DNA of 64,000 nucleotides from Verrucomicrobiaceae bacterium (GTDB lineage Bacteria; Verrucomicrobiota; Verrucomicrobiia; Verrucomicrobiales; Verrucomicrobiaceae), in contig JAIXZA010000059.1 in NCBI GenBank assembly GCA_027489965.1, forward strand, positions 1 to 64,000. The letters run 5' to 3'. Positions 9,244 through 17,551 of the stretch are shown here, one piece after another. How positions within the stretch are numbered: position 1 is the stretch's first letter; each line of letters opens with the position of its first letter. The notes below the pieces were generated by a model that was given only the letters and a program-made list of their open reading frames with translations, was not told the origin of the DNA and made no database searches. The position numbers and the translations under genes were made by a program.

Positions 9244-10233
9244 TCAAGGATTAGTCATGAGCTGGATAAACCGCATGCCTTCGACGGTGATTTTGCCGCT
9301 GTTGCTGATCAGACCACGAGTCGCATAATAATGGGGCACATCGCTACTTTTGATCCAGGTCAAGGCAGGAGAGCTCACCGCTTCCTTCCCCGCTTTGATG
9401 GAAACGGGCAGCCCCCAGCGTGTGCAACGGATTTGCCAGGAGGGCGCCTTCGTTGCAGAGCCTTCACGCAGCCAAGGGTGGGCTTTCACGACCTCAATCT
9501 TGGCACTTCCAGGCACCTCGATTTCAAACTCGGCCTTCTGACTGCGCCACCAGGAGCTGAGAGTGAGTGCGGGGTCTTTGGCCTGCGCCAGATACAGCGC
9601 CTGTAGGTCCAAACCCAGCAGATTCATGCCATTGTAGATGCCGTGATGATTGGGGGTCGTAAATCCCGCTTTATACCAGAGATCAAAGTCAGGATTCAAC
9701 ATCACGTTCAATTCCACATGGAGGTGCGCCCGCCGCTGATCGATCCCGCTGCCCGTGTAACCCATCCGCGCCACCACCTGCCCCACCGTGACCTTGGTTC
9801 CGACGGTGACTAGAGACTCCTTCAAATGCGCATACAGAGAATAAAACGGGCCTTCCCCCCAATCATGCTTGATGACGAGATAGCTGCCATAATTGCTCTT
9901 TCCTGAAGGTGTCACATACACGACCTCGCCTGCCAAGATCGCCTTCACCTCATCCAGAGGATTACCCTTCGCATCCCGCTGTAGCGGCTTCACATCCATG
10001 CCTTCATGAAAACGCGCATAGGCAATGCTGCTGCCCACCCGCCGAGGATCACGCCAAAACCCAAACTGTCCACCTTCCCAAGGCGTCGTCTGCTGCCCTT
10101 CAAAGTTGCGATCCACAAACTGAAAATAACTCGCTCCATCACCCTTCAACAGCGCCTCATTGCCCGTTGGCAAATGCAAATCGAGGGCGTGAAGCTGAGT
10201 AAAGAAAGCGAGGAGAAAAAGGAATCGGCGCAT
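9244..10233 (-). CDS. M23 family metallopeptidase (secreted)
   Basis: A LytM/M23 zinc peptidase of about 329 residues, expected to cut peptidoglycan cross-links or serve as an envelope-division factor. The signal peptide MRRFLFLLAFFTQLHA begins at 10233; an upstream in-frame ATG at 10272 is less convincing. Zinc-site motifs are visible: FHEGMDVKPL (His and Asp ligands) at about residue 85 and HLHVELNV at about 170. The C-terminal part holds a small beta domain of unknown role. It is the first gene of a minus-strand run with tsaD and the HlyD-like gene, separated from tsaD by a strong inverted repeat. Confidence 0.85.
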   Translation of the reverse strand: MRRFLFLLAFFTQLHALDLHLPTGNEALLKGDGASYFQFVDRNFEGQQTTPWEGGQFGFWRDPRRVGSSIAYARFHEGMDVKPLQRDAKGNPLDEVKAILAGEVVYVTPSGKSNYGSYLVIKHDWGEGPFYSLYAHLKESLVTVGTKVTVGQVVARMGYTGSGIDQRRAHLHVELNVMLNPDFDLWYKAGFTTPNHHGIYNGMNLLGLDLQALYLAQAKDPALTLSSWWRSQKAEFEIEVPGSAKIEVVKAHPWLREGSATKAPSWQIRCTRWGLPVSIKAGKEAVSSPALTWIKSSDVPHYYATRGLISNSGKITVEGMRFIQLMTNP

Positions 10234-10388
10234 GGCAACGAGAGAGAATGCACGAAGAATCCATTGATGCACGAAAGAAGATTTATGACGAAATCCACTG
10301 TTGTCTGCGGATGAGTCATGCCTTTCGGGTAAGTCTCAGCGCCCAAAGAAGCCGTTGCCACACGCCGACTTCCACGCATCTTTATCTA

Positions 10389-10625
10389 ATGATTCTGGAA
10401 ACACTGCCAGCGCTTGGCGCTCTTACTGTTGATCAAAAACTTCGGCTAGTCTGGGAGCTTTGGCAGGATGTCTCACATGACAGCAACATCACATCAGGCG
10501 TTGCTTCATTGCTAGATCAGCGGCTGGAAGAACATGCAGCCCATCCTGCTAATGTGCGCAGCACGGAGGAAGTCACTGCCGGCATCTTGGCACTCAAGCA
10601 ACGCATCGCCGCCTCACGCAGATGA
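10389..10625 (+). CDS. Addiction-module antitoxin (Unstab_antitox-like)
   Basis: A 78-residue acidic protein of the addiction-module family (PF09720 type). Its pattern is an N-terminal leucine-rich helix (LTVDQKLRLVWELWQDV), then SLLDQRLEEHAAHPAN, then STEEVTAGILALKQRI. The frame opens at 10248, but the ATG at 10389 fits the family length. The stop overlaps the start of the toxin gene by 4 bp, the usual coupling of a type II toxin-antitoxin pair. It is expected to neutralise the neighbouring RelE/ParE protein and repress the pair. Confidence 0.8.
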   Translation: MILETLPALGALTVDQKLRLVWELWQDVSHDSNITSGVASLLDQRLEEHAAHPANVRSTEEVTAGILALKQRIAASRR

Positions 10626-10924
10626 ACGCCGTCTGGACGCTGGGAGCCGAGGCAGATGTGCAGCACATTTATGAGCGGATGGAAGCCTGGGATGAAGGCA
10701 CCGGCGACCGCTTCTATGACGAGGTCCTAGCCTCTGTGAGAATGCTGGAGGCATTTCCGCACATCGGCCCCTTGGTCCATAAAGGCAAAGTGCGCCGCGT
10801 GCTCGTATTCAACCGCTTTTACGGTCTCTTCTACGTCGTCGAAAATCGCGGACTGATCTTGCATGCCCTGCTCGATTTACGACAAGACCCGGAGTCGGTG
10901 ACGCGGAAACTCAGAGGCATCTGA
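10622..10924 (+). CDS. RelE/ParE-family toxin
   Basis: A 100-residue type II toxin of the RelE/ParE superfamily. The typical features are the helix ADVQHIYERMEAWDEGTGDRFYDEV, the segment FPHIGPLV, the basic strand KVRRVLVFNRFYGLFYVV, and the terminal strand with LLDLRQDPESV. RelE members cut mRNA on the ribosome and ParE members poison gyrase; the sequence alone does not decide between them. It starts 4 bp inside the antitoxin gene. The pair lies alone between divergently and convergently placed chromosomal genes. Confidence 0.85.
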   Translation: MNAVWTLGAEADVQHIYERMEAWDEGTGDRFYDEVLASVRMLEAFPHIGPLVHKGKVRRVLVFNRFYGLFYVVENRGLILHALLDLRQDPESVTRKLRGI

Positions 10925-10962
10925 AAAGTTCAAACTACAGATTGCCACAGTCTGGTCACAGG

Positions 10963-10999
10963 CTTCTCACTTTTGTCTTGGTAACTCCAAAATGAGAAG
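10963..10999. terminator. Hairpin between convergent toxin and hypothetical genes
   Basis: CTTCTCAcTTTTG pairs with CAAAATGAGAAG, a 12-bp stem with one bulge. It sits between the plus-strand toxin stop and the minus-strand gene ending at 11000. It may act on both strands; no long T-run is present. Confidence 0.4.
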
Positions 11000-12583
11000 T
11001 CACGGTACTTTCACTGCCGGATCATAGCGCCAGACCCAGCCGCCTTTATACTTTGGTGTATAAGGCGCGCCCGGCTTGAGTGAACCTAGCTCTATAGCAA
11101 ATTTCCCGCCGTCGTCCTTACCATCTGGTCCGAGTGACCAAAGGCGGAAACGTCCACTCGGGACCAAGGCATAGTGCATGACTTCGCCATTCACATCGAG
11201 CAAATCATTCCCAGCGCGGAACTCATTATCAAGCGCTTCGAGGGTCGCAGGATAGCTGCCATGCCTGAGAAAATGTCTCTCCAAAGCGCAGGCGAGAACG
11301 GCTTGTCGGCGCTGATTCTCAGCTAAAGCACACTGAGGAACGATATGAAGCAAGGGCGGCATTAACCATTTCACGAAAGCAAGATCTGGGTTCAACCAAG
11401 GCGAAATAGACACAAGATACGTTTCAAACCGCTCTTCGTCCGAATAGACCTCCTCGAATCCCTTTTCAGAGAGAGGTTTAATCAGGTATTCCCATTGTGC
11501 CTCTACAAGCGCGGCTTTGCTATGCATGATGAAACTCGCTGGAATGAATTGCGAAAGCGCGGAGCTATGAGCTGACTTGGTTGGAAAAATGTCTTGAGCA
11601 AAGGCCGTGTATGTCATGTCCCAACGTTCCTCTGGATGACGCTCGAGATATTCCATGGATGCTGCCCCAATGGCCATTTCCGCGCGAAAACTTTTCAGGC
11701 AGGCATTTTCAGAACCTGAAAACTGTATGTCTGCCTGTAGAAAAGCCAGGGCAGCATCGCCGTATTGACGACTTTTTAGCATCAGCCAAACCAGTTCCTG
11801 AAAATCCTTTTGTAGTGCGTTCCCGATCAGATTGGCAATCAGTGTGTTTGAGTTATACGCACCTTGGCTCAATCGCAAGAGGGCCACGGCTGCATTCATG
11901 GCAGCCTCAAGATCACCTGATTTGAAACAGATCAGAGCATAAAATCGAAGAAGCCCTGCGATCCGGAGCATCGGATGAAAATGTGGATTTGGAAGGCTGG
12001 TCAATAACTCGGGTAAATCGCCACGGCTCGGACGTGGCAGAAAATCGGCTTTATTTCGTTTCTTGGCGGCGCTTCCTAAAACCTTTAAAATGGGAGCCTT
12101 GGTTTCCAGTACAGCCTGAATTTCCGCCCATGCCACAGGATCACTTTTGAGTGGCAGAGCTTTCGTTTCTTTTAGCTTATCCAAGATGTCTGAGTAGTCC
12201 GGTTCCTTTGCCTTTGAGAGGAAGTCAAATGAAGCGAAATCGCTCCACTCATAAGTACAAAAATCCACCTGCTTCAAGATGGCGTCCCGCTTCTTTTGAG
12301 CCGCCACAGCCTGGGGACTAGTGCCAGCTGGAGTTCGGATGCCATTCAGGGCCTCGATGGCACAAAAGTTTTGTTCATCGGGAATCGGGGCCGGGTAAAG
12401 AGGATAGAAGTCAAAGGTCTCACCTTCGGCTTCAAGCTTGGCTTTAACTCGCTGCCAGCGTTTTTCACCAGACCAGTTTAGCGCCCAATAAAAACATGTC
12501 ACAGAGGCAGCTACGCTGAACCCTATTATGAAGGTGTAGCGGAAGCCCCTATGGCTCCAGAGATCGGAAAAAAAGGCGCGCAT
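11000..12583 (-). CDS. Membrane-anchored hypothetical protein
   Basis: A 527-residue protein I do not assign to a function. One N-terminal transmembrane helix (residues 16-34, FIIGFSVAASVTCFYWAL) anchors a long, mostly helical region. The C-terminal segment reads ACALERHFLRHGSYPATLEAL, followed by YALVPSGRFRLWSLGPDGKDDGG. This is a short pseudopilin-like ending that recurs in Verrucomicrobia and Planctomycetes hypotheticals. It starts 33 bp after the S41 protease gene on the same strand, so it is probably in that operon. Confidence 0.75.
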   Translation of the reverse strand: MRAFFSDLWSHRGFRYTFIIGFSVAASVTCFYWALNWSGEKRWQRVKAKLEAEGETFDFYPLYPAPIPDEQNFCAIEALNGIRTPAGTSPQAVAAQKKRDAILKQVDFCTYEWSDFASFDFLSKAKEPDYSDILDKLKETKALPLKSDPVAWAEIQAVLETKAPILKVLGSAAKKRNKADFLPRPSRGDLPELLTSLPNPHFHPMLRIAGLLRFYALICFKSGDLEAAMNAAVALLRLSQGAYNSNTLIANLIGNALQKDFQELVWLMLKSRQYGDAALAFLQADIQFSGSENACLKSFRAEMAIGAASMEYLERHPEERWDMTYTAFAQDIFPTKSAHSSALSQFIPASFIMHSKAALVEAQWEYLIKPLSEKGFEEVYSDEERFETYLVSISPWLNPDLAFVKWLMPPLLHIVPQCALAENQRRQAVLACALERHFLRHGSYPATLEALDNEFRAGNDLLDVNGEVMHYALVPSGRFRLWSLGPDGKDDGGKFAIELGSLKPGAPYTPKYKGGWVWRYDPAVKVP

Positions 12584-12616
12584 GGGCTCAGCGGAGGCTA
12601 TTCGGCGTTTCAGTAT

Positions 12617-14137
12617 TTAGCGGGCCAATGGCAGCCCCGCTCCTTGCGGCACCTTTGGCTCTGCGGGCAGAGGCAGGGCTTTGGGGACATTCGGTGGGGC
12701 TTTAATCACAGCGGGTTTGGCCTTCGGCTCTTCTTTGGGGCGAAAGGATTCAAAGACAAGGGCTCCTTTGAGGACATCGACGGCGCGCTCGAGTTGTTTG
12801 TCACCAAGATTGGCGATCTCTAGGGCGGCGGCTTCGCCACTGCCGTGATTGTTCCGCCATTTGGAGACACGCAGTTCTTCGTCAGTGGTCAGGGTGGAGA
12901 CGATGTTTGGCTCGACTCCATGTTCGTGAATCGTGCGATGACTTGGCGTGTAGTATTTGGCGATGGTCAGGCGCATGGCTGCCCCATTTTTCATCGGCAG
13001 AATGCTCTGCACGCTACCTTTGCCAAAGCTGGTAGTGCCGACAATGATGGCGCGTTTGAGGTCTTGTAAGGCACCAGCAGTGATCTCGGCAGCACTGGCA
13101 CTGCCGTGATTGATCATGACGGCCATGGGATAACGGCGCGCCTTTCGGCCATCGCGACCTGGCGTTCGGTAGGGCGGCGGATTTTGGGAGGCGACGCGGC
13201 CCTCGGTGGTGACGACCACGGTGCCCTCGGGCAAAAATTCACCACAAACGGCAATGGCACTATCCAGCAGACCGCCTGGGTTATTCCGCAGATCCAAGAT
13301 AAAGGCAGACATGCCCTGTTTTTCCAATCCATCCAGTGCCACACTCAGATCATTGGCCGTAGCCTGGGTGTATTGGGAAATGCGGGCATAACCGATTTTA
13401 TACTCACCGGCCATCTTCGGTACCAGCAGCATGGCATCATGCACAGAGGTCTCACTCAGGGTCTCACGGACAAGATTGAATTCTAAAAACTGCCGTGTCC
13501 CAGGGCGACGCACGGTGATCTTCAGACTTTCGCCAGCTTTTCCTGTGAGCAGCTGGATCGCCTCGGCCACGCCGACACTGTCAGTCAGCACATCATTGAT
13601 CCGCACCATCTGATCTCCCGCCAGAGCCCCGGCCCTAGCCGCAGGCCCATCTTCACGCACGCTGATGATCGTCAGGGTTCCCTCACGTAGAGCGACGCTG
13701 ATACCAACACCTTCCGAGGTATCGCTCTGTTCGCGCTGCATGTCCTCAAAGAGTGACTTTCCCATGTACTCGCAGTGCGGATCAAGCCGACGCAGCATCC
13801 CCTCCAAAGCCCCTTCGACGAGCTGCTCGTAGGTGATTTGGGATTCATCCACATAGCTCTGGCGTATCGTCTCCATGGCCCGGGTGAGCAGTTCCATCTG
13901 CTTGTAAGCATCTTCTGAGGGCGGCTTTGATGCAAGTTCCTTGGGTTTTTCAGGAGTTGATTTGACTGGTGCTGGATCGTCCTTGGGCTTCGGCTTTGAG
14001 GGGGCGGACTTCGGAGTCACCGCTGGTGCCGAGGCAGGAGCAGGCGTAGCTGCCGGGGTGACCGCCCAGAGAGCGGCTCCGGCGGCCAAATAAAAACTGA
14101 GGGCCAAAACGCAGCGCATGGCCTGACAGTGCATCAT
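12617..14137 (-). CDS. S41 family C-terminal processing peptidase
   Basis: A CtpA/Prc-type serine peptidase, about 506 residues from the start chosen here. The in-frame ATG at 14287 would add an unlikely leader. The ATGs at 14137, 14134 and 14119 all give the export signal ending ALSFYLAAGAALWA. A Pro/Lys-rich linker follows, then an N-terminal helical region, a PDZ domain (EGVGISVALREGTLTIISV to about residue 230) and the S41 core. The catalytic Ser lies in HGSASAAEITAGAL and the Lys in SFGKGSVQS. Such enzymes trim or degrade periplasmic proteins. It is divergent from zwf. Confidence 0.9.
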   Translation of the reverse strand: MMHCQAMRCVLALSFYLAAGAALWAVTPAATPAPASAPAVTPKSAPSKPKPKDDPAPVKSTPEKPKELASKPPSEDAYKQMELLTRAMETIRQSYVDESQITYEQLVEGALEGMLRRLDPHCEYMGKSLFEDMQREQSDTSEGVGISVALREGTLTIISVREDGPAARAGALAGDQMVRINDVLTDSVGVAEAIQLLTGKAGESLKITVRRPGTRQFLEFNLVRETLSETSVHDAMLLVPKMAGEYKIGYARISQYTQATANDLSVALDGLEKQGMSAFILDLRNNPGGLLDSAIAVCGEFLPEGTVVVTTEGRVASQNPPPYRTPGRDGRKARRYPMAVMINHGSASAAEITAGALQDLKRAIIVGTTSFGKGSVQSILPMKNGAAMRLTIAKYYTPSHRTIHEHGVEPNIVSTLTTDEELRVSKWRNNHGSGEAAALEIANLGDKQLERAVDVLKGALVFESFRPKEEPKAKPAVIKAPPNVPKALPLPAEPKVPQGAGLPLAR

Positions 14138-14313
14138 TCCGGCGAGAGCAACAGGGCAAAATGCAGATACCTCCATCTGACTAACGTGCTCATGCCTGTC
14201 ATGAGGTGATTTCATCTGCTTCGGCACGCCCCTTGCGCTTCCAGAGTTGCCAGCAGGGTGGAAGCGGTTAGTTTCCGGTCCGCTCACCGCTAGGCGAGCG
14301 TATCCCCATCCCC

Positions 14314-15855
14314 ATGTCTGATCTGGAAAATCCCTTTCAAGAAACGCTGCTCCAGCGGCACCGCGCAGAACCCTGCACCGTCGTCATCTTCGGCGCTACG
14401 GGTGACCTAACCAATCGCAAGCTCATCCCAGCCTTCTACAATGTGGCCGCCTGTGGTGATCTGCCGCCGCAGTTTAAATTGGTGGGTTTTGCCCGACGTG
14501 AAAAAACCGACGAAGTCTTCCGCAAAGAACTCGAAGAGGGAAACCGCAAAAACTCCCGCCAGGGTCACAATGACGAACTTTGGAACAGCTTCTCCCAAAG
14601 TATTCACTACCACCGCAGCGAGTTCGAGGACCCAGCAGGATACGTCCAGCTAAAACTCCTGCTTGATCAGTTCGACAAAGAGCGTGGCACCACCGCAAAC
14701 CGACTTTTTTATCTAGCCTCCGCGCCAGAGGCCTTTAAGCCGATCCTAGAGATGCTAAAGGCCGCTGGTTTGAACCACGGCGTCGATGGCAAATGGGCAC
14801 GTGTTGTCTGTGAGAAGCCCTTTGGCAAAGATCTGGCCACTGCTCGTGCCCTGAATGCTGCCGTAGCCGAGACCTTCGAGGAAAAAGATACTTACCGGAT
14901 CGACCATTACTTGGGCAAAGAAACTGCGCAAAACATCATGGTGCTACGCTTTGCCAATGCGCTCTTTGAGCCGAATTGGAACAGCAAATACATCGACAAC
15001 GTTCAAATCACCTGTGCGGAGAATCTCGGCATGGAAGGTGGCCGTGGCGGTTATTACGACACAGCAGGTGCTCTTCGTGACATGGTGCAGAACCATCTTT
15101 TTCAGCTCCTTAGCCTTGTCGCCATGGAGCCACCGACCGACCTCAGTGCCGACAGTGTCCGTGATGAGAAGGTCAAAGTCATCCGCGCTCTGCGTCCGCT
15201 CATCGGCCCTGAGGCCGTAGGTGCCAATGTCATCCGCGCCCAATACACCGCAGGCAGCGTCGATGGCGTCTCCCGCGTCGGTTACCGGCAAGAAGATCGC
15301 GTGAATCCCGAGTCCCAAACGGAGGCCTACGTGGCCTTGCGCCTTTTCATCGATACATGGCGCTGGCAGGGAGTTCCGTTTTACATCCGCGTGGGTAAGC
15401 AACTACCGAAAAAGGCCACCGAGATCAGCATCCACTTCAAAAAACCGCCACAGGTCCCGTTCGCGACAGCTCGCCTGCCAGGCAGCAGCGAAAACACCCT
15501 CGTCATCCGCATTCAGCCAGATGAGGGAATCGCTTTACGCATCTTGGCCAAACAGCCCGGTCAAGCCCTCTCCATGCAACAAGTGAAGATGGACTTCCGC
15601 TACAGCAGCAGCTTTGGAAAGGCCAGCCCTGAGGCCTATGAGCGCCTGCTCTTAGACGCCATGGCTGGAGACGCCACCCTCTTTGCCCGGCGCGACGAAG
15701 TGGAAAGCGCCTGGAAGTTCATCGACGAGATCGAGCACGCCTGGCATCAATCCGCCACCCCACCCACCATGTGCGAATACCCCGCTGGTAGCTGGGGCCC
15801 GAAAGAAGCCGACGACCTCCTCCGCCAAGACGGCCACGCCTGGAGGTTGCTGTAA
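14314..15855 (+). CDS. zwf: Glucose-6-phosphate 1-dehydrogenase
   Basis: A 513-residue enzyme oxidising glucose 6-phosphate to 6-phosphogluconolactone with NADP+, the entry to the oxidative pentose phosphate pathway. The nucleotide site is FGATGDLTNRKLIPAFYN near residue 28, CEKPFGKD lies near 167, and the substrate signature is YRIDHYLGKE near 195. The length is normal. The downstream gene order is antitoxin, toxin, opcA. Since zwf and opcA are commonly adjacent, the toxin-antitoxin pair looks inserted into this operon. Confidence 0.97.
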   Translation: MSDLENPFQETLLQRHRAEPCTVVIFGATGDLTNRKLIPAFYNVAACGDLPPQFKLVGFARREKTDEVFRKELEEGNRKNSRQGHNDELWNSFSQSIHYHRSEFEDPAGYVQLKLLLDQFDKERGTTANRLFYLASAPEAFKPILEMLKAAGLNHGVDGKWARVVCEKPFGKDLATARALNAAVAETFEEKDTYRIDHYLGKETAQNIMVLRFANALFEPNWNSKYIDNVQITCAENLGMEGGRGGYYDTAGALRDMVQNHLFQLLSLVAMEPPTDLSADSVRDEKVKVIRALRPLIGPEAVGANVIRAQYTAGSVDGVSRVGYRQEDRVNPESQTEAYVALRLFIDTWRWQGVPFYIRVGKQLPKKATEISIHFKKPPQVPFATARLPGSSENTLVIRIQPDEGIALRILAKQPGQALSMQQVKMDFRYSSSFGKASPEAYERLLLDAMAGDATLFARRDEVESAWKFIDEIEHAWHQSATPPTMCEYPAGSWGPKEADDLLRQDGHAWRLL

Positions 15856-15894
15856 CAAGCTTGTTTTCCTGACCATCCAAGCCAGAGTCCTGCT

Positions 15895-16125
15895 ATGAAT
15901 GCCACACTCGCCATCGACAATCTGTCACGAGCTGAACAGCTTCATTTGCTTCAAACGCTTGTTGACCGACTTTATCCTGAATCAAAACCAGAAAAGGAAG
16001 AAGCGTTTCCAGACTGGGTGATGAAGGAGCTGGAGGAGCAGGATGTCAGAGTGAAAACCGGATTAGAAAAATCAGAGCCGTGGGAGGTTGTAAGAGAAAG
16101 GCTGGATAGGGAATTCCTGCGATGA
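15895..16125 (+). CDS. Addiction-module antitoxin in zwf-opcA operon
   Basis: A 76-residue protein with the addiction-module pattern: an N-terminal helix (LSRAEQLHLLQTLVDRLY) followed by an acidic linker and a charged C-terminal helix. It begins 40 bp after zwf and overlaps the toxin start by 4 bp. It is only distantly like the antitoxin at 10389, so the two pairs are probably independent acquisitions. The charged tail (EPWEVVRERLDREF) probably wraps the toxin. Confidence 0.75.
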   Translation: MNATLAIDNLSRAEQLHLLQTLVDRLYPESKPEKEEAFPDWVMKELEEQDVRVKTGLEKSEPWEVVRERLDREFLR

Positions 16126-16421
16126 AGGTCATCGTTCGTGAGTCGGTTTATGAGGACCTGCGTGAAACGGTTCTTTTCTATGAGGCACAGGAAAAAGGAG
16201 TCGGTCAGGCCTACCTTGCTCACATGTTCGGAGAGATCGACCAACTCGCAAATTTCGCAGGCACTCATGGCCGGTCGGGTAAGTTTTATCGTGCTATTGT
16301 GCAGAAACATCACACCGCTATCTTCTACATTTTAACAGAAGATCTTCTGGATATCCGCCGCGTAATCGACCTGCGTCGTCATCCAAAGTGGATCCGCCAC
16401 GAACTCAAACGCTCTCAATAA
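16122..16421 (+). CDS. RelE/ParE-family toxin in zwf-opcA operon
   Basis: A 99-residue RelE/ParE-superfamily toxin. Typical elements are YEDLRETVLFYEAQEKGVGQ (first helix pair), FYRAIVQKHHTAIFYILTED (central strands) and DIRRVIDLRRHPKWI (last strand and helix). The opcA start codon lies 4 bp after the stop, so the toxin shares a transcript with zwf and opcA. Whether it is still active is unknown; nothing in the sequence suggests inactivation. Confidence 0.8.
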   Translation: MKVIVRESVYEDLRETVLFYEAQEKGVGQAYLAHMFGEIDQLANFAGTHGRSGKFYRAIVQKHHTAIFYILTEDLLDIRRVIDLRRHPKWIRHELKRSQ

Positions 16422-16425
16422 TCCC

Positions 16426-17475
16426 ATGCCCCTCACTGAAGACACCCTTTCCTGCCTCGGCACTGAAGTCCCACTCGCTAAGATCGACCGTGCCCTCAAG
16501 GAGCTGTGGGATAGCGATGTCGCGAAGACCCGTGCCTCGCTCATCAACCTTGCCATTTACAGTGAGGATACGGAATCATTGATCGAAAATAACAATCTGC
16601 TGGCCAAGATCACCGCCGAAAATGCCTGCCGAGCTCTGCTCATCACCTGTCTGCCGGAGGTCAAACCTCAACGCGCTCGCGCTTGGATCAATGCGCTCTG
16701 CCGTCCCTATCAGGGAAAGCAGATTGTTTGCAGCGAGCAGATCTCCTTTGTGCTCGAAGGAGGTGACGCTGCACAGGTTCAAAATGTCGTCTTTGCCCAT
16801 CTCGATTCAGATCTGCCTCTCATCGTCTGGTGGCAGGGCGAACTCACGAAAAACTTCGAAGAGCGCTTTTACAGCCGAATCGGCACACTCATCATCGACA
16901 GCAGCACTTGGGCGGATCCTCGTCGCGAGTTCGCTAGTCTCACAGCTGCAAAAGCAGCCGAAACAGCCCACTTCGATGTCCGAGATCTGAGCTGGACGCG
17001 CAGTCACTTTCTACGGACCGCTTTAGCCAATGCTTTTCAGGACATCAAAGCGCGCGAGCACTTGCCGAAGCTTCAGACCATCGAGATCACGCACCTGAAT
17101 ACCGAACGCTGCGCAGCCGTGCTACTCGCAGGCTGGATCACTCAGAGACTGGGTGCCGTCCTCGATGAAGCCCAATCAGGCCTTGTCTTTCAAAAGGCCG
17201 ACGGAACCAGCCTCCGCGTCACGTTGATCGAGACCTCTTCTGGCTGCGCCCTGCAATCGCTGCGCCTCACCGCGCCGTGTCTTGAAGTCAGTGTGACTCG
17301 TGATGGCCTCTCCAGCTTTGTGCGTGTGAATGCCACCTGCGAAGGTCATAGCCATGAAGAGCTTCTCCCCGCAGATGTCGTCAGTGACGCCGACCTCATC
17401 AGCGAGCAACTCAGCCGCTCTGGCGGAAGCACCCATTACTCGAAAGTGCTGCCTCTGATGGTCAAGATGCTGTAG
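16426..17475 (+). CDS. opcA: Glucose-6-phosphate dehydrogenase assembly protein OpcA
   Basis: A 349-residue OpcA-family protein. OpcA promotes assembly and redox activation of Zwf in cyanobacteria and actinobacteria. Recognisable segments are the N-terminal LIIYS-like strand (SLINLAIYSEDTE), CSEQISFVLEGGDA, and the conserved DSDLPLIVWWQGEL and LIIDSSTWADP motifs. It follows zwf in the same direction but is separated from it by a toxin-antitoxin pair. Its TAG stop lies inside an inverted repeat shared with recQ. Confidence 0.9.
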   Translation: MPLTEDTLSCLGTEVPLAKIDRALKELWDSDVAKTRASLINLAIYSEDTESLIENNNLLAKITAENACRALLITCLPEVKPQRARAWINALCRPYQGKQIVCSEQISFVLEGGDAAQVQNVVFAHLDSDLPLIVWWQGELTKNFEERFYSRIGTLIIDSSTWADPRREFASLTAAKAAETAHFDVRDLSWTRSHFLRTALANAFQDIKAREHLPKLQTIEITHLNTERCAAVLLAGWITQRLGAVLDEAQSGLVFQKADGTSLRVTLIETSSGCALQSLRLTAPCLEVSVTRDGLSSFVRVNATCEGHSHEELLPADVVSDADLISEQLSRSGGSTHYSKVLPLMVKML

Positions 17476-17551
17476 CCGCCTTCGTCATGTAGCCGCCTGC
17501 GCCAGCAGGTGGATCCTCGCTATAACCTCACGCCTTAACCGGCGCGGCTAC
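17472..17551. repeat. REP-like inverted repeat between convergent opcA and recQ
   Basis: Two copies of GTAGCCGC (17472-17479 and 17489-17496) face one GCGGCTAC (17544-17551). A central hairpin, CCTGC-GCCA-GCAGG, lies at 17496-17509. The TAG of the first copy is the opcA stop codon, and the CTA of the inverted copy is the recQ stop codon on the minus strand. The segment 17489-17551 is 63 bp long. It may be a REP-like element that also serves as a bidirectional terminator. Confidence 0.65.
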
